The translations under genes were made by a program, and so were the position numbers. Shown piece by piece: positions 31,229-39,089 of a stretch of 43,122 nt of DNA. The notes under the pieces were generated by a model that made no database searches, was not told the origin of the DNA, and saw nothing but the letters and a program-made list of their open reading frames with translations. Source of the DNA: Thermocrinis sp. (lineage in GTDB: Bacteria > Aquificota > Aquificia > Aquificales > Aquificaceae); the NCBI RefSeq assembly GCF_036781485.1, contig NZ_DAIQAX010000005.1, positions 26,282 through 69,403 on the forward strand, in the 5' to 3' direction. Positions within the stretch are counted from its first letter, which is position 1, and the number at the start of each line of letters is the position of its first letter.

Positions 31229-31663
31229 GTGGATTTCATTAGAGAACTTGTGGATTACGGAGTTATAGGTCTTTTGCTTGCTCTTAGCTTCTTTGCGGTA
31301 GCCGTTGCCATAGAAAGGTGGAGCTTTTACAGAAAGGTAAAGCTTGAAGAATACAAAAGCAAACAGGAGTTGGAAGTAGAGCTCAGCAAAGGTCTTACCT
31401 TTATAGCTTCTGTGGCCTCCAACGCACCATACATAGGACTTTTGGGTACGGTGCTTGGCATTATGCTAACCTTTTACAACATAGGGGAGGAGGGTTTTGT
31501 GGATACAAAGAAGGTTATGGTAGGTCTTGCTTTAGCTCTCAAGGCTACGGCGGTTGGGCTATTGGTAGCCATACCTTCTTCCGTCCTTTACAACCTACTT
31601 CTTAGAAGAGTAAAGATCCTTTTGCTTTTGTGGGAGGCAAAGAATGGAAGACAAAGAGTTTAG
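31229..31663 (+). CDS. exbB: ExbB/TolQ-family proton channel protein
   Basis: ExbB forms the pentameric proton-driven motor core with ExbD that energises TonB. Three membrane segments are visible: about residues 10-28, and the pair ASNAPYIGLLGTVLGIMLTF and VGLALALKATAVGLLVAIP, which carry the family's conserved Gly and Thr residues. At 144 residues it is a short ExbB without the long cytoplasmic loop. It starts at GTG and overlaps exbD by 20 bp, heading exbB-exbD-tonB. Confidence 0.9.
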   Translation: MDFIRELVDYGVIGLLLALSFFAVAVAIERWSFYRKVKLEEYKSKQELEVELSKGLTFIASVASNAPYIGLLGTVLGIMLTFYNIGEEGFVDTKKVMVGLALALKATAVGLLVAIPSSVLYNLLLRRVKILLLLWEAKNGRQRV

Positions 31664-32021
31664 CTCCATAAACGTTATTCCTTTGGTGGATATAATGCTT
31701 GTGCTTTTAACAATCGTGCTTATCACCGCTACCTTTGTAGTGCAGGGAAGCATACCCGTTCAACTACCAAAGGCAAGCGTAAGCTCCCAAGAAAATCTGA
31801 AAGGACTTTCCATAATCATAACACAGGAAGGGTCGGTCTTCTTTGACGGCAGGATTGTTTCTCTGTCAGAGCTTGAGAGAGAGCTTGAGAAGTATCAAAG
31901 AGATCACCAGGTGCAAGTGTTAGCAGATAGGAGGGCTACAGTCCAAAGTTTAGTAGATGTCTTAGACCTTTTGAAAAAGCTCAGTTTTAAAAAGGTATCC
32001 ATAAAGACGGAGGTCAGGTAG
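31644..32021 (+). CDS. exbD: ExbD/TolR-family protein
   Basis: ExbD has one membrane helix near the N-terminus with the proton-carrying Asp (INVIPLVDIMLVLLTIVLIT) and a small periplasmic domain (IPVQLPKASVSS, VQVLADRRATVQSLVDVLDL). Length 125 is normal. It overlaps exbB by 20 bp, and its TAG shares one base with the GTG start of tonB. Confidence 0.93.
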   Translation: MEDKEFSSINVIPLVDIMLVLLTIVLITATFVVQGSIPVQLPKASVSSQENLKGLSIIITQEGSVFFDGRIVSLSELERELEKYQRDHQVQVLADRRATVQSLVDVLDLLKKLSFKKVSIKTEVR

Positions 32022-32809
32022 TGAGGGAGCTCGTTAAGGCCTATAGCCTATCCTTTCTGATCCACTTCCTCTTGGTCTTTGGCCTGCTTTTTCTGACTCA
32101 AAGGATGCCCTTCTTGGAGAAAAGGATCGTTGAAATAGATTTGTCTTTTGAAAATTTAAAGCTGGAAAAAGAAATCGTAGCTGAAAAAAACCAAAAGCAA
32201 GCTCCGTCAAGGCATGCAGAGCCTCTTAAAGCTTTCCATGAAGATAAAACCCTCAACCAAGAGGAAAAAACTGCTCAAATTCAAACAGTCCCACAAGAAA
32301 AACAGCCAATAACTCCAACCCTTTCGCCTGTAAGAGATGAACCAGAAGAGGATAGGGCTTCTCAGGTTCAAAGTATCGCAGAGGGAAAACCTGCGGACAC
32401 TTCCCCTTCATCCTCCGCAAATCAGAGGGTAGAGATTGAAGAAAAGAAAGCTACAGCTCAAGTTGTGGGCACCCAATCTTCAGAAGGTTCAAAGCATGCG
32501 GAGGAAAGCAGAAAAGCCTCTTTGGAGGAAAGCTTTCTCAAGGAAAAGCTCTCCGTTATATCAGGTATAGTCCAAAGATACGCAAATTATCCGCCTATAG
32601 CCAGGAGGATGGGATGGGAGGGAAAGGTTTTGATCAGCTTTGTTTTGGAGCCAAGCGGAGAAATAAGGGATCTAAAAATTTTAAAAGGTAGCGGTTATGA
32701 AGTTTTGGACAGAGAAGCTCTGGAAGCCATAAAGAGAAGCTACAGGGAGTTCCCAAAACCCCCAGCAAGCGTAATAGTAAGGTTGCCAGTGGCCTTCAGG
32801 CTTGAATGA
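32021..32809 (+). CDS. tonB: TonB-family energy transducer
   Basis: TonB couples the ExbB/ExbD motor to outer-membrane receptors. An N-terminal anchor helix (YSLSFLIHFLLVFGLLFL) is followed by a long periplasmic linker rich in Glu, Gln, Ser and Pro (about residues 45-175). The TonB C-terminal domain has YPPIARRMGWEGKVLISFVL and a typical VLDREALEAIKR helix. The linker lacks the regular Pro-Lys/Pro-Glu repeats of E. coli TonB. It begins with GTG and ends 5 nt from the convergent cytochrome gene. No TonB-dependent receptor is encoded in the window. Confidence 0.92.
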   Translation: MRELVKAYSLSFLIHFLLVFGLLFLTQRMPFLEKRIVEIDLSFENLKLEKEIVAEKNQKQAPSRHAEPLKAFHEDKTLNQEEKTAQIQTVPQEKQPITPTLSPVRDEPEEDRASQVQSIAEGKPADTSPSSSANQRVEIEEKKATAQVVGTQSSEGSKHAEESRKASLEESFLKEKLSVISGIVQRYANYPPIARRMGWEGKVLISFVLEPSGEIRDLKILKGSGYEVLDREALEAIKRSYREFPKPPASVIVRLPVAFRLE

Positions 32810-32814
32810 TGTAA

Positions 32815-33705
32815 TTAGTTTAAACTCTTATCAAGTATAAGCTCCTTTTCTTGGCTATGGGATAGTCTCCTGTGGATCAAAACTTTGAGGTTTTTAAAAT
32901 CTTGGGGCAATTCTAATTTGTAAGGTTTTCCGTATTCCAAAGCTGTCTTTGCTTGGGCGGAGAGTAGCTTTCTTATAGTCTGCTGTCCCTCTGGTGTATC
33001 AAAAATAATGGTTATATAAAGCTTTGGGTCTCCCTGGTCTGCGGTGGGAAGGTTATGAGGCACTCCCACGTTGGTTATGTAAAGCCTGTTTTCCTTGATC
33101 TCAAGCTTTAGATCTTCTGGCTTTGCCTTCAAAGCTGGAAACTCGTGAGAATGTCTTGGTTTGGACAGGTGGAATAGGTGGAACGGGAATCTTTGAATAA
33201 GGTCCCTTTTTCCAAGACTTGGCATGTGGCAATCTTGACAGCTTTTTTGTGTTCCGGTAGCTTGCCATTGTTTGAAAGTTTCCTGATGACAACCTGCGCA
33301 GAAATTGGACTTTGTATAACTTAGGTCCTGTTTTGAAGGATGGGGAGGGGACCAAACCTTCAAAGGCCCATGCATAGCCTTAGTTTCTTCTTTGAAGTGG
33401 CAAGCTACGCAACCAACGCCATCCTCTTTAAACTCTGCCCTAAGAATAGGCTCCTTGTCTGGGTCCACCTGATGGGGGGCATGGCAGGAAAGACACTTAT
33501 TCTTAGTGTAGTTTTCAGACTCAAGCCTAAAGTGTTCGCTTATCCAAGCTTTGGCATGCCTGCTGTTTTTCCATTCTTCAAAGATTTCTCTGTGACAATC
33601 GGAGCATCTTTTAGCTTCTGGTCTTTGTAAAAGGTCTTCTTCTCTTACTATCTCTTCAAACTTAGCACAACTAAAAAGGGAAATGATAAATAAGACAAGG
33701 ATCAT
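32815..33705 (-). CDS. Penta-heme c-type cytochrome, probable lipoprotein
   Basis: Five CxxCH heme sites are present in order: CSDCH, CLSCH, CVACH, CAGCH and CQDCH, followed by a heme-free C-terminal domain of beta type. The N-terminus (LFIISLFSCAK) looks like a lipobox with the acylated Cys, so it is probably membrane-tethered on the periplasmic side. The arrangement resembles cytochrome c554 and related multiheme families; the specific role is unknown. It begins 4 bp inside the end of the tri-heme cytochrome gene (ATGA), so the pair is co-translated. Confidence 0.88.
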   Translation of the reverse strand: MILVLFIISLFSCAKFEEIVREEDLLQRPEAKRCSDCHREIFEEWKNSRHAKAWISEHFRLESENYTKNKCLSCHAPHQVDPDKEPILRAEFKEDGVGCVACHFKEETKAMHGPLKVWSPPHPSKQDLSYTKSNFCAGCHQETFKQWQATGTQKSCQDCHMPSLGKRDLIQRFPFHLFHLSKPRHSHEFPALKAKPEDLKLEIKENRLYITNVGVPHNLPTADQGDPKLYITIIFDTPEGQQTIRKLLSAQAKTALEYGKPYKLELPQDFKNLKVLIHRRLSHSQEKELILDKSLN

Positions 33706-34523
33706 TTTCTAAAAGCTTCCTGAACCATGGCTGGCACAAGGTGTGTGTTATGGCATCTGTTGCAAGCTTGACCCACAACGGACATAGCCCTGAATATGGC
33801 GTCCCTATTTGGCTGGGGTTCCTTGAGCAGTCTTTCTATAGAAGCCAAGGCATCCTCGTGAGCTTTGTTGTATATAAGCTGTTCGGACGCTTTATCTGTG
33901 TGGCACTTGGAGCACACCGCTTGAGTGCCTCTGACTCTTTCTACAAAAGCCTCTCCAGCTTCCCTTGCCTTTGGCACATCCCCCTGAATTAGAAAGATCC
34001 TCAGAGCCTTCATGGAGTCTGAAGTCTTTCTCATGTATTCCTTCGGGCTTAGCTGGGCAAATTCCACTGGGTCCTCCATCTTTAAGTTGGCAAAGGGAGG
34101 ATAGTGATAAACGAGCTTTACAGCTATTTGATTATCCGCATGGCACTTCTGACAGGTTTGCCCAAGCTCCCTGGAAAGCTTCAAAACCTCGTCTGTGTTC
34201 TTAGCCTGCACAGCCTTAACCAGCTGGTCCGCTACAGCGGGTTTATAGTACTGCTTCCACTCTGGAACCATGTTTTGAGCTCTGCTGTAGGCGTCTTTTA
34301 GCCTGTTTGCCCATTCCAGAGCTTTGTCCCATTTGCCTTCATTTATGTTTAACCTAATACCATAAAAAGACCCGCTCATCTCGTGCATTACACTAACAAA
34401 CTCAAACTTATTGGACTGTGGAGGATAGTATTTTCCTAAGGAGGCAGGAGGTTTTTTTAGGATTATCTGATCTGCACCAAAAGCTATACCAAATAATGCC
34501 ACAGTCAAGACTACTTTTTTCAT
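33702..34523 (-). CDS. Periplasmic tri-heme c-type cytochrome
   Basis: A signal peptide (MKKVVLTVALFGIAFGA) is followed by a mostly helical protein with three CxxCH sites: CQKCH, CSKCH and CNRCH. The three sites sit in similar helical contexts (for example DEVLKLSRELGQTCQKCH and RDAIFRAMSVVGQACNRCH), suggesting internal duplication of a cytochrome c-prime-like four-helix unit. A Shine-Dalgarno AAGGAGGGG precedes the ATG. It is the first gene of the cytochrome pair and shares a short promoter region with divergent queA. Confidence 0.88.
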   Translation of the reverse strand: MKKVVLTVALFGIAFGADQIILKKPPASLGKYYPPQSNKFEFVSVMHEMSGSFYGIRLNINEGKWDKALEWANRLKDAYSRAQNMVPEWKQYYKPAVADQLVKAVQAKNTDEVLKLSRELGQTCQKCHADNQIAVKLVYHYPPFANLKMEDPVEFAQLSPKEYMRKTSDSMKALRIFLIQGDVPKAREAGEAFVERVRGTQAVCSKCHTDKASEQLIYNKAHEDALASIERLLKEPQPNRDAIFRAMSVVGQACNRCHNTHLVPAMVQEAFRK

Positions 34524-34586
34524 GGCCTACCCCTCCTTGTAAGAAATATTAAGAATAAGTGTGTATGTGCAAGTTTATAAAAGTCT

Positions 34587-34592
34587 TAGAAT
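34587..34592 (+). promoter_or_regulatory. -10-like TAGAAT before queA
   Basis: The hexamer ends 6 nt before the queA ATG at 34599. No Shine-Dalgarno lies in between. The 75-bp gap also contains the upstream region of the divergent cytochrome gene. Confidence 0.4.
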
Positions 34593-34598
34593 ATATAC

Positions 34599-35603
34599 AT
34601 GGACTTAAGTGAATTTGACTATTCCCTTCCGGAAGAACTCATAGCCAAATATCCAGTTGTTCCAAGACATAATGCGCGACTTATGGTATTAAACAGGGAA
34701 AGTAGGTCTATAATACACGACACTTTTTGGAATCTTCCGCTGTATTTAAATGAAGGGGATCTTTTGGTTTTTAACAACTCTAAGGTCCTTCCCGCAAGGC
34801 TTTACGGAAAAAAGAGCACAGGTGGTGTGGTAGAAATTTTGCTAACGGATTACATAGACAAACACACGTGGTATGCCCTGGTGGGTGGGAAGGGTATAAA
34901 AGAAAAACTTAGAGTTTTTATTGGTGAAGATTTGGAAGTTGAGATACTTGAACATGTTGAGGGTGGGAAATTTAAAGTATATCTTCACTCCTCAGAGCCG
35001 TTGAAGGCTCTGGACAGATACGGAAAAATACCTATACCTCCATACATTAAAAGGGAAGAAGAGGAAATAGACAGGGTATATTATCAAACCGTTTTTGCAA
35101 AAGAAGAAGGTTCAGTGGCTGCTCCCACTGCATCCCTTCATTTTTCAGAAGAATTACTAAAGAAGATAAAAGAAAAGGGTATAAATATTGCCTTTATAAC
35201 ACTTCACATTTCTTACGGCACTTTCAAGCCCGTAAGGGTACGGGACATAACACAACACAAAGTTGATCCAGAGTATGTGAAGGTTCCCACTGAGACGGTA
35301 AAACTGATAAAGCAAACAAAAGAGAGGGGCAGAAGGGTAATAGCAGTTGGGACTACTGTGGTTAGAGCTTTAGAGAATAGACCCTATGAACCCTACGAAG
35401 ATTGGGCGGACTTATACATATACCCAGGTTACCAATTCAAGGTTATAGACGGGTTGATTACAAACTTTCACCTTCCTAAGTCTTCCCTTCTGTTTTTAGT
35501 TTGTGCCTTCGGGGGCAAGGATTTTATAATGGAAGCCTACAAAATCGCGGTTGAAAAAAGGTATAGGTTCTACAGTTACGGGGATGGTATGCTTATACTT
35601 TAA
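34599..35603 (+). CDS. queA: S-adenosylmethionine:tRNA ribosyltransferase-isomerase
   Basis: QueA transfers and isomerises the ribosyl group of SAM onto preQ1 in tRNA, giving epoxyqueuosine. Family landmarks are the N-terminal DYSLPEELIAKYPVVPRHNA, FNNSKVLPARLYG, the VAAPTASLHFSEELL segment, HISYGTFKPVR, TNFHLPKSSLLFLVCAF and the terminal YRFYSYGDGMLI. Length 334 is normal. It is downstream of Tgt in the pathway but encoded 27 kb away. Its 3' end overlaps the convergent glycosyltransferase gene by 4 bp. Confidence 0.97.
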   Translation: MDLSEFDYSLPEELIAKYPVVPRHNARLMVLNRESRSIIHDTFWNLPLYLNEGDLLVFNNSKVLPARLYGKKSTGGVVEILLTDYIDKHTWYALVGGKGIKEKLRVFIGEDLEVEILEHVEGGKFKVYLHSSEPLKALDRYGKIPIPPYIKREEEEIDRVYYQTVFAKEEGSVAAPTASLHFSEELLKKIKEKGINIAFITLHISYGTFKPVRVRDITQHKVDPEYVKVPTETVKLIKQTKERGRRVIAVGTTVVRALENRPYEPYEDWADLYIYPGYQFKVIDGLITNFHLPKSSLLFLVCAFGGKDFIMEAYKIAVEKRYRFYSYGDGMLIL

Positions 35604-36931
35604 TTTAGCTTTAAAACCCTTATCTTGTATGCCCTTTTTACGTCAAAGCTTGCTATTTCTTCTCCTTTTTCTTCTTCCGTACAAGTTATTGAATAGTCCG
35701 CCTCTGGAAGCTTCCTCTTCAGAGGTTCTCCTTTTGCAAAACTAACATATAAACATACAGCCAGCTCTTGTCTACAGTTACACTCTATATTGGAGCTTAG
35801 GTCTATACTTTTTAAGATTTTCTGCGCCACAACTTTCTTAGAGTGCTCGCTGTTGGTTTTGTATGACATATAGACAAGGCCATAGGCAAATCTGAGTCCG
35901 ATGGTCATTATCAGTATCGTATAGAAGGCTTTTTTGAACCATCCGATGCTTAGGGCTCTGTTTATGTAAAGAGAAAAGATGATTGCAAGCACAGGATATA
36001 GAGGCATTATGTATCTTCCAGCAGATTTAGCATAAAGGTATGGAAGATAGTTAAACAAAAAGATAAGTAAAAGAGCCTTTATTGGGCTTGGCACATGCAA
36101 TCTCTTTTCTTTGAAAAGAATGTAGACAGAAATCAAAAACAATACACTGTGAGGCATTAGGTCTTTGAAGTTTTCAAGAGGATAAGTAAAAAAGTGGACA
36201 ATTCTTGAAAATTCCTGATGACTTACTCTGCTGAAAGACTCGTAAAACAACGTTTTTAAATAGGTAATTGGATGTTCTGTGTTTATAAGCCACAAAAGAG
36301 GGACTACTAAAGTGATAAGGTGCATAAAAAGGACCTTTTTGCTTAAAAGCGTGCCAAGCCTTCTGTGATAGAGACTTAGAGCAAGTAAGGTAAGAAAATA
36401 GAAAGCATAAGAAGGAAAACCTTTCAGCAAAGTAGAAAGGCCAGCGAAGAACGCACCCAAAATTCCCCAAACAAAACCCGCCCCAAAAGACCATATGTAG
36501 AGGGAGGATATGGTTATAAAAACAAACAGAGTGTAAGTTGTGTCTATTTCTGCTAAATATCCATAAAAAAACAGCACGTTGCCAAAGGTTAGAAAAACTA
36601 AAGAAGATAGAACAGACATAGAGTAATCTCCAAACGTGCGTCTAGAAAATAAAAAAATAACTATTGCGCAAAGCACGAGAGAGGTTAAACTAACAGCCCT
36701 TGCAGTTAACTCACTCCAAGGTATGAAGTTAGAGTATAGAGCTATAAGCCAGTTAAAAAGAGGGGGCTTGTTGTAATAAGGTTCTCCGAGGACGTAAAGC
36801 TGAAAATAATTGCCGGTTTTCACCATTTGGTAGGCAACGTAAACCCTCAGTGCCTCTTCATTCCTGAAAACATAGCTGCTGAGGTTTGGCAACAGAGATA
36901 GCAGAGTAAGGAAAATAAGAATTAATACCAC
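35600..36931 (-). CDS. GT39-type (ArnT/PMT-like) integral membrane glycosyltransferase
   Basis: A polytopic membrane protein of about 443 residues with roughly ten hydrophobic segments. The first periplasmic loop has the family's acidic motif (RNEEALRVYVAYQMV), followed by YNKPPLFNWLIAL, and there is a DTTYTLF loop. These features fit dolichyl- or undecaprenyl-phosphate-sugar mannosyltransferase-like proteins that modify lipid A or proteins on the periplasmic face. The acceptor is not known. It starts at GTG 1 nt after the guaB stop and ends over the queA stop, so it is expressed with guaB. Confidence 0.85.
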   Translation of the reverse strand: MVLILIFLTLLSLLPNLSSYVFRNEEALRVYVAYQMVKTGNYFQLYVLGEPYYNKPPLFNWLIALYSNFIPWSELTARAVSLTSLVLCAIVIFLFSRRTFGDYSMSVLSSLVFLTFGNVLFFYGYLAEIDTTYTLFVFITISSLYIWSFGAGFVWGILGAFFAGLSTLLKGFPSYAFYFLTLLALSLYHRRLGTLLSKKVLFMHLITLVVPLLWLINTEHPITYLKTLFYESFSRVSHQEFSRIVHFFTYPLENFKDLMPHSVLFLISVYILFKEKRLHVPSPIKALLLIFLFNYLPYLYAKSAGRYIMPLYPVLAIIFSLYINRALSIGWFKKAFYTILIMTIGLRFAYGLVYMSYKTNSEHSKKVVAQKILKSIDLSSNIECNCRQELAVCLYVSFAKGEPLKRKLPEADYSITCTEEEKGEEIASFDVKRAYKIRVLKLN

Positions 36932-36932
36932 T

Positions 36933-38399
36933 TTAATCTATCCAATAGTTTGGCGCCTCTTTGGTTATTATCACATCATGCACGTGGGACTCTTTGTATC
37001 CTGCCCAAGTTATCCTAACTATCTTTGATCTTTTTCTGAGCTCTTCTATGTTTCTTGCACCCAAATATCCCATGCCAGACCTTAATCCTCCCACCAGCTG
37101 AAAGAGCACGTCCGAAAGCTTTCCCCTGTATGGCACCCTTCCCTCTATGCCTTCCGGCACAAACTTTTCCATCTTCTCTTGTCCATATCTATCCGCAGAC
37201 ATCCTACTCATCATAGCACCCAAAGAACCCATACCTCTATATGCTTTGTAAGCCCTTCCCTGATAGTAGATCACCTCTCCCGGCGCTTCTTCTGTTCCAG
37301 CCAGCAAACTTCCAAGCATAACCGCACTGGCCCCTACCGCTAAAGCCTTGACTATGTCCCCCGAATACCTTATGCCCCCATCCGCTATTATAGGCACTCC
37401 ATACTCCTTTGCTATACTGTAAGCCCACATTATGGCGCTCACCTGAGGCACACCCACTCCGGCTACTATACGGGTGGTGCATATGGAACCTGGTCCTACC
37501 CCTATCTTAACCGCGTCTGCCCCAGCTGTTATCAGGTCCTTTGTTGCCTCTGCAGTTGCCACGTTTCCAGCTATCACATCTACCTCAGGATAAACAGACT
37601 TTATATCTTGGACCGTGTCCAAAACTCTCTTTGAATGTCCGTGAGCTGTATCTACCACGATCACATCCACACCGGCGGAAACAAGCGCCGAGACCCTTTC
37701 CTTCGTATCCGGTCCCGTTCCTACCGCCGCTCCCACCCTTAACCTACCCATCTCATCCTTGCACGCATTGGGATATTTTTGCCTTTTGATAATGTCCTTT
37801 ATGGTTATAAGGCCCACAAGATTTCCCTCTTTATCCACTATGGGTAGTTTTTCTATTTTGTGCCTGTGAAGTATTTCCGTAGCCTCCTCCAAGGTTACCC
37901 TCTCCTTGGCCACTATTAAATTTTCTTTTGTCATAAACATGGACACCGGTTTGTGGTAATCGGTAGGCTTTACAAACCTAAGGTCTCTATTGGTTAGTAT
38001 TCCCACCAGTTTGTTTCCATCCGAGACCACAGGCACACCCGAAATCTTGTATCTTTCCATTATCTCCAAGGCGGTCTTAACGTTTGTGTCTGGTCTCACC
38101 GTTATCGGGTTGGTTATCATCCCACTTTCAGATTTTTTAACTCTCTCCACCTCCTTAGCTTGCTCTTCTATTCCCATGTTCCTGTGGATTATGCCTATGC
38201 CTCCTTCCCTTGCGATGGCTATAGCCATCCTATGGTCTGTGACCGTGTCCATCGCAGCGGAAACTATAGGAATGTTTAGCTTGATCCTTTTGGTTAGTTG
38301 GGTAGAGACATCTACCTCATGAGGAAGCACTTCGGAATACTGAGGGATCAGTAGTATATCGTCAAAGGTAAGCCCTTCAAGAACTTCTATGTTTCCCAT
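36933..38399 (-). CDS. guaB: Inosine-5'-monophosphate dehydrogenase
   Basis: GuaB oxidises IMP to XMP with NAD+, the entry to guanine nucleotides. The barrel start is LTFDDILLIPQYSEVLP. Two CBS domains occupy about residues 95-210 (TNPITVRPDTNVKTALEIM, MTKENLIVAKERVTLEEA). The active site has GVGPGSICTTRIVAGVGVPQ with the catalytic Cys, and the flap region is GMGSLGAM. Length 488 is normal. Its ATG is 6 nt from a TATAAT and has no Shine-Dalgarno. The start codon of the divergent SDR gene lies only 12 bp away. Confidence 0.97.
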   Translation of the reverse strand: MGNIEVLEGLTFDDILLIPQYSEVLPHEVDVSTQLTKRIKLNIPIVSAAMDTVTDHRMAIAIAREGGIGIIHRNMGIEEQAKEVERVKKSESGMITNPITVRPDTNVKTALEIMERYKISGVPVVSDGNKLVGILTNRDLRFVKPTDYHKPVSMFMTKENLIVAKERVTLEEATEILHRHKIEKLPIVDKEGNLVGLITIKDIIKRQKYPNACKDEMGRLRVGAAVGTGPDTKERVSALVSAGVDVIVVDTAHGHSKRVLDTVQDIKSVYPEVDVIAGNVATAEATKDLITAGADAVKIGVGPGSICTTRIVAGVGVPQVSAIMWAYSIAKEYGVPIIADGGIRYSGDIVKALAVGASAVMLGSLLAGTEEAPGEVIYYQGRAYKAYRGMGSLGAMMSRMSADRYGQEKMEKFVPEGIEGRVPYRGKLSDVLFQLVGGLRSGMGYLGARNIEELRKRSKIVRITWAGYKESHVHDVIITKEAPNYWID

Positions 38400-38415
38400 A
38401 TACTTATTATAATGC
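38399..38415. promoter_or_regulatory. Interlocked divergent -10 boxes of guaB and the SDR gene
   Basis: Minus strand: GCATTATAAT (38406-38415) ends 6 nt before the guaB ATG. Plus strand: TATACT (38399-38404) ends 7 nt before the SDR ATG (38412). Each -10 box overlaps the start codon of the opposite gene, so both messages would be leaderless and the two promoters should exclude each other. Confidence 0.5.
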
Positions 38416-39089
38416 CCAACTTGGTAATAACGGGTGGAACAAAGGGTATAGGGAAGGCAACAGTTGAGCTTTTTCTAAAGGAAGGGTGGGACGTATGCAC
38501 CTGCGCAAGGTCCGAAGAAGGTCTAAAAAGAATTAAGGAAGAGCTAAAACATCCAAAAAACCTACATACAAAGGTGTGCGACGTGGGAGACAGAGACTCT
38601 GCCAAAGCCTTTGTAGAATTTTGCAAAGAAAACCTTAAGAGTTTTGACTTGCTTATAAACAACGCAAGCATATTGGGAGAAAGAACAAGCATAGAACACT
38701 ACCCAGAGGATATTTGGGAAGAAGTGATAAGAATAAACCTAAATGGCGTTTTTTACATAACAAAGTATGCCATCCCATACATGAAAGCGGGAGGAGTTAT
38801 AATAAACCTTTCCTCTGGGGCTGGAAAAAGGCCTGCACCTTATTGGGGAGCCTACGCGGTTTCCAAGTTTGGGGTGGAGGGTTTTTCTCTTTTGCTGGCA
38901 GAAGAACTAAAGCCAAGGGGGATAAAGGTTTATGCCTTCAATCCCGGTGGCACAAGGACCCAAATGAGAGCCAAAGCCTATCCTAATGAGAATCCACTTA
39001 CCCTAAAGCCACCGGAGGAGGTAGCAAGGTTCATAATGAAAATAGTAAAAGATAAGCCAGTAGGGGTGAGTATAGAATATGGATCTTAG
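38412..39089 (+). CDS. Short-chain dehydrogenase/reductase (SDR) family protein
   Basis: An NAD(P)-dependent oxidoreductase. The nucleotide-binding TGGTKGIG is at residue 7, NNASILGE replaces the usual NNAG, and the catalytic Ser precedes YAVSKFGVEG. The 225-residue length is at the short end, with no FabG-type C-terminal motif, and the substrate is unknown. It differs clearly from the FabG at 7269. The start at 38412 follows TATACT by 7 nt without a Shine-Dalgarno. Its stop overlaps the next gene by 11 bp, so both are co-expressed. Confidence 0.9.
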   Translation: MPNLVITGGTKGIGKATVELFLKEGWDVCTCARSEEGLKRIKEELKHPKNLHTKVCDVGDRDSAKAFVEFCKENLKSFDLLINNASILGERTSIEHYPEDIWEEVIRINLNGVFYITKYAIPYMKAGGVIINLSSGAGKRPAPYWGAYAVSKFGVEGFSLLLAEELKPRGIKVYAFNPGGTRTQMRAKAYPNENPLTLKPPEEVARFIMKIVKDKPVGVSIEYGS

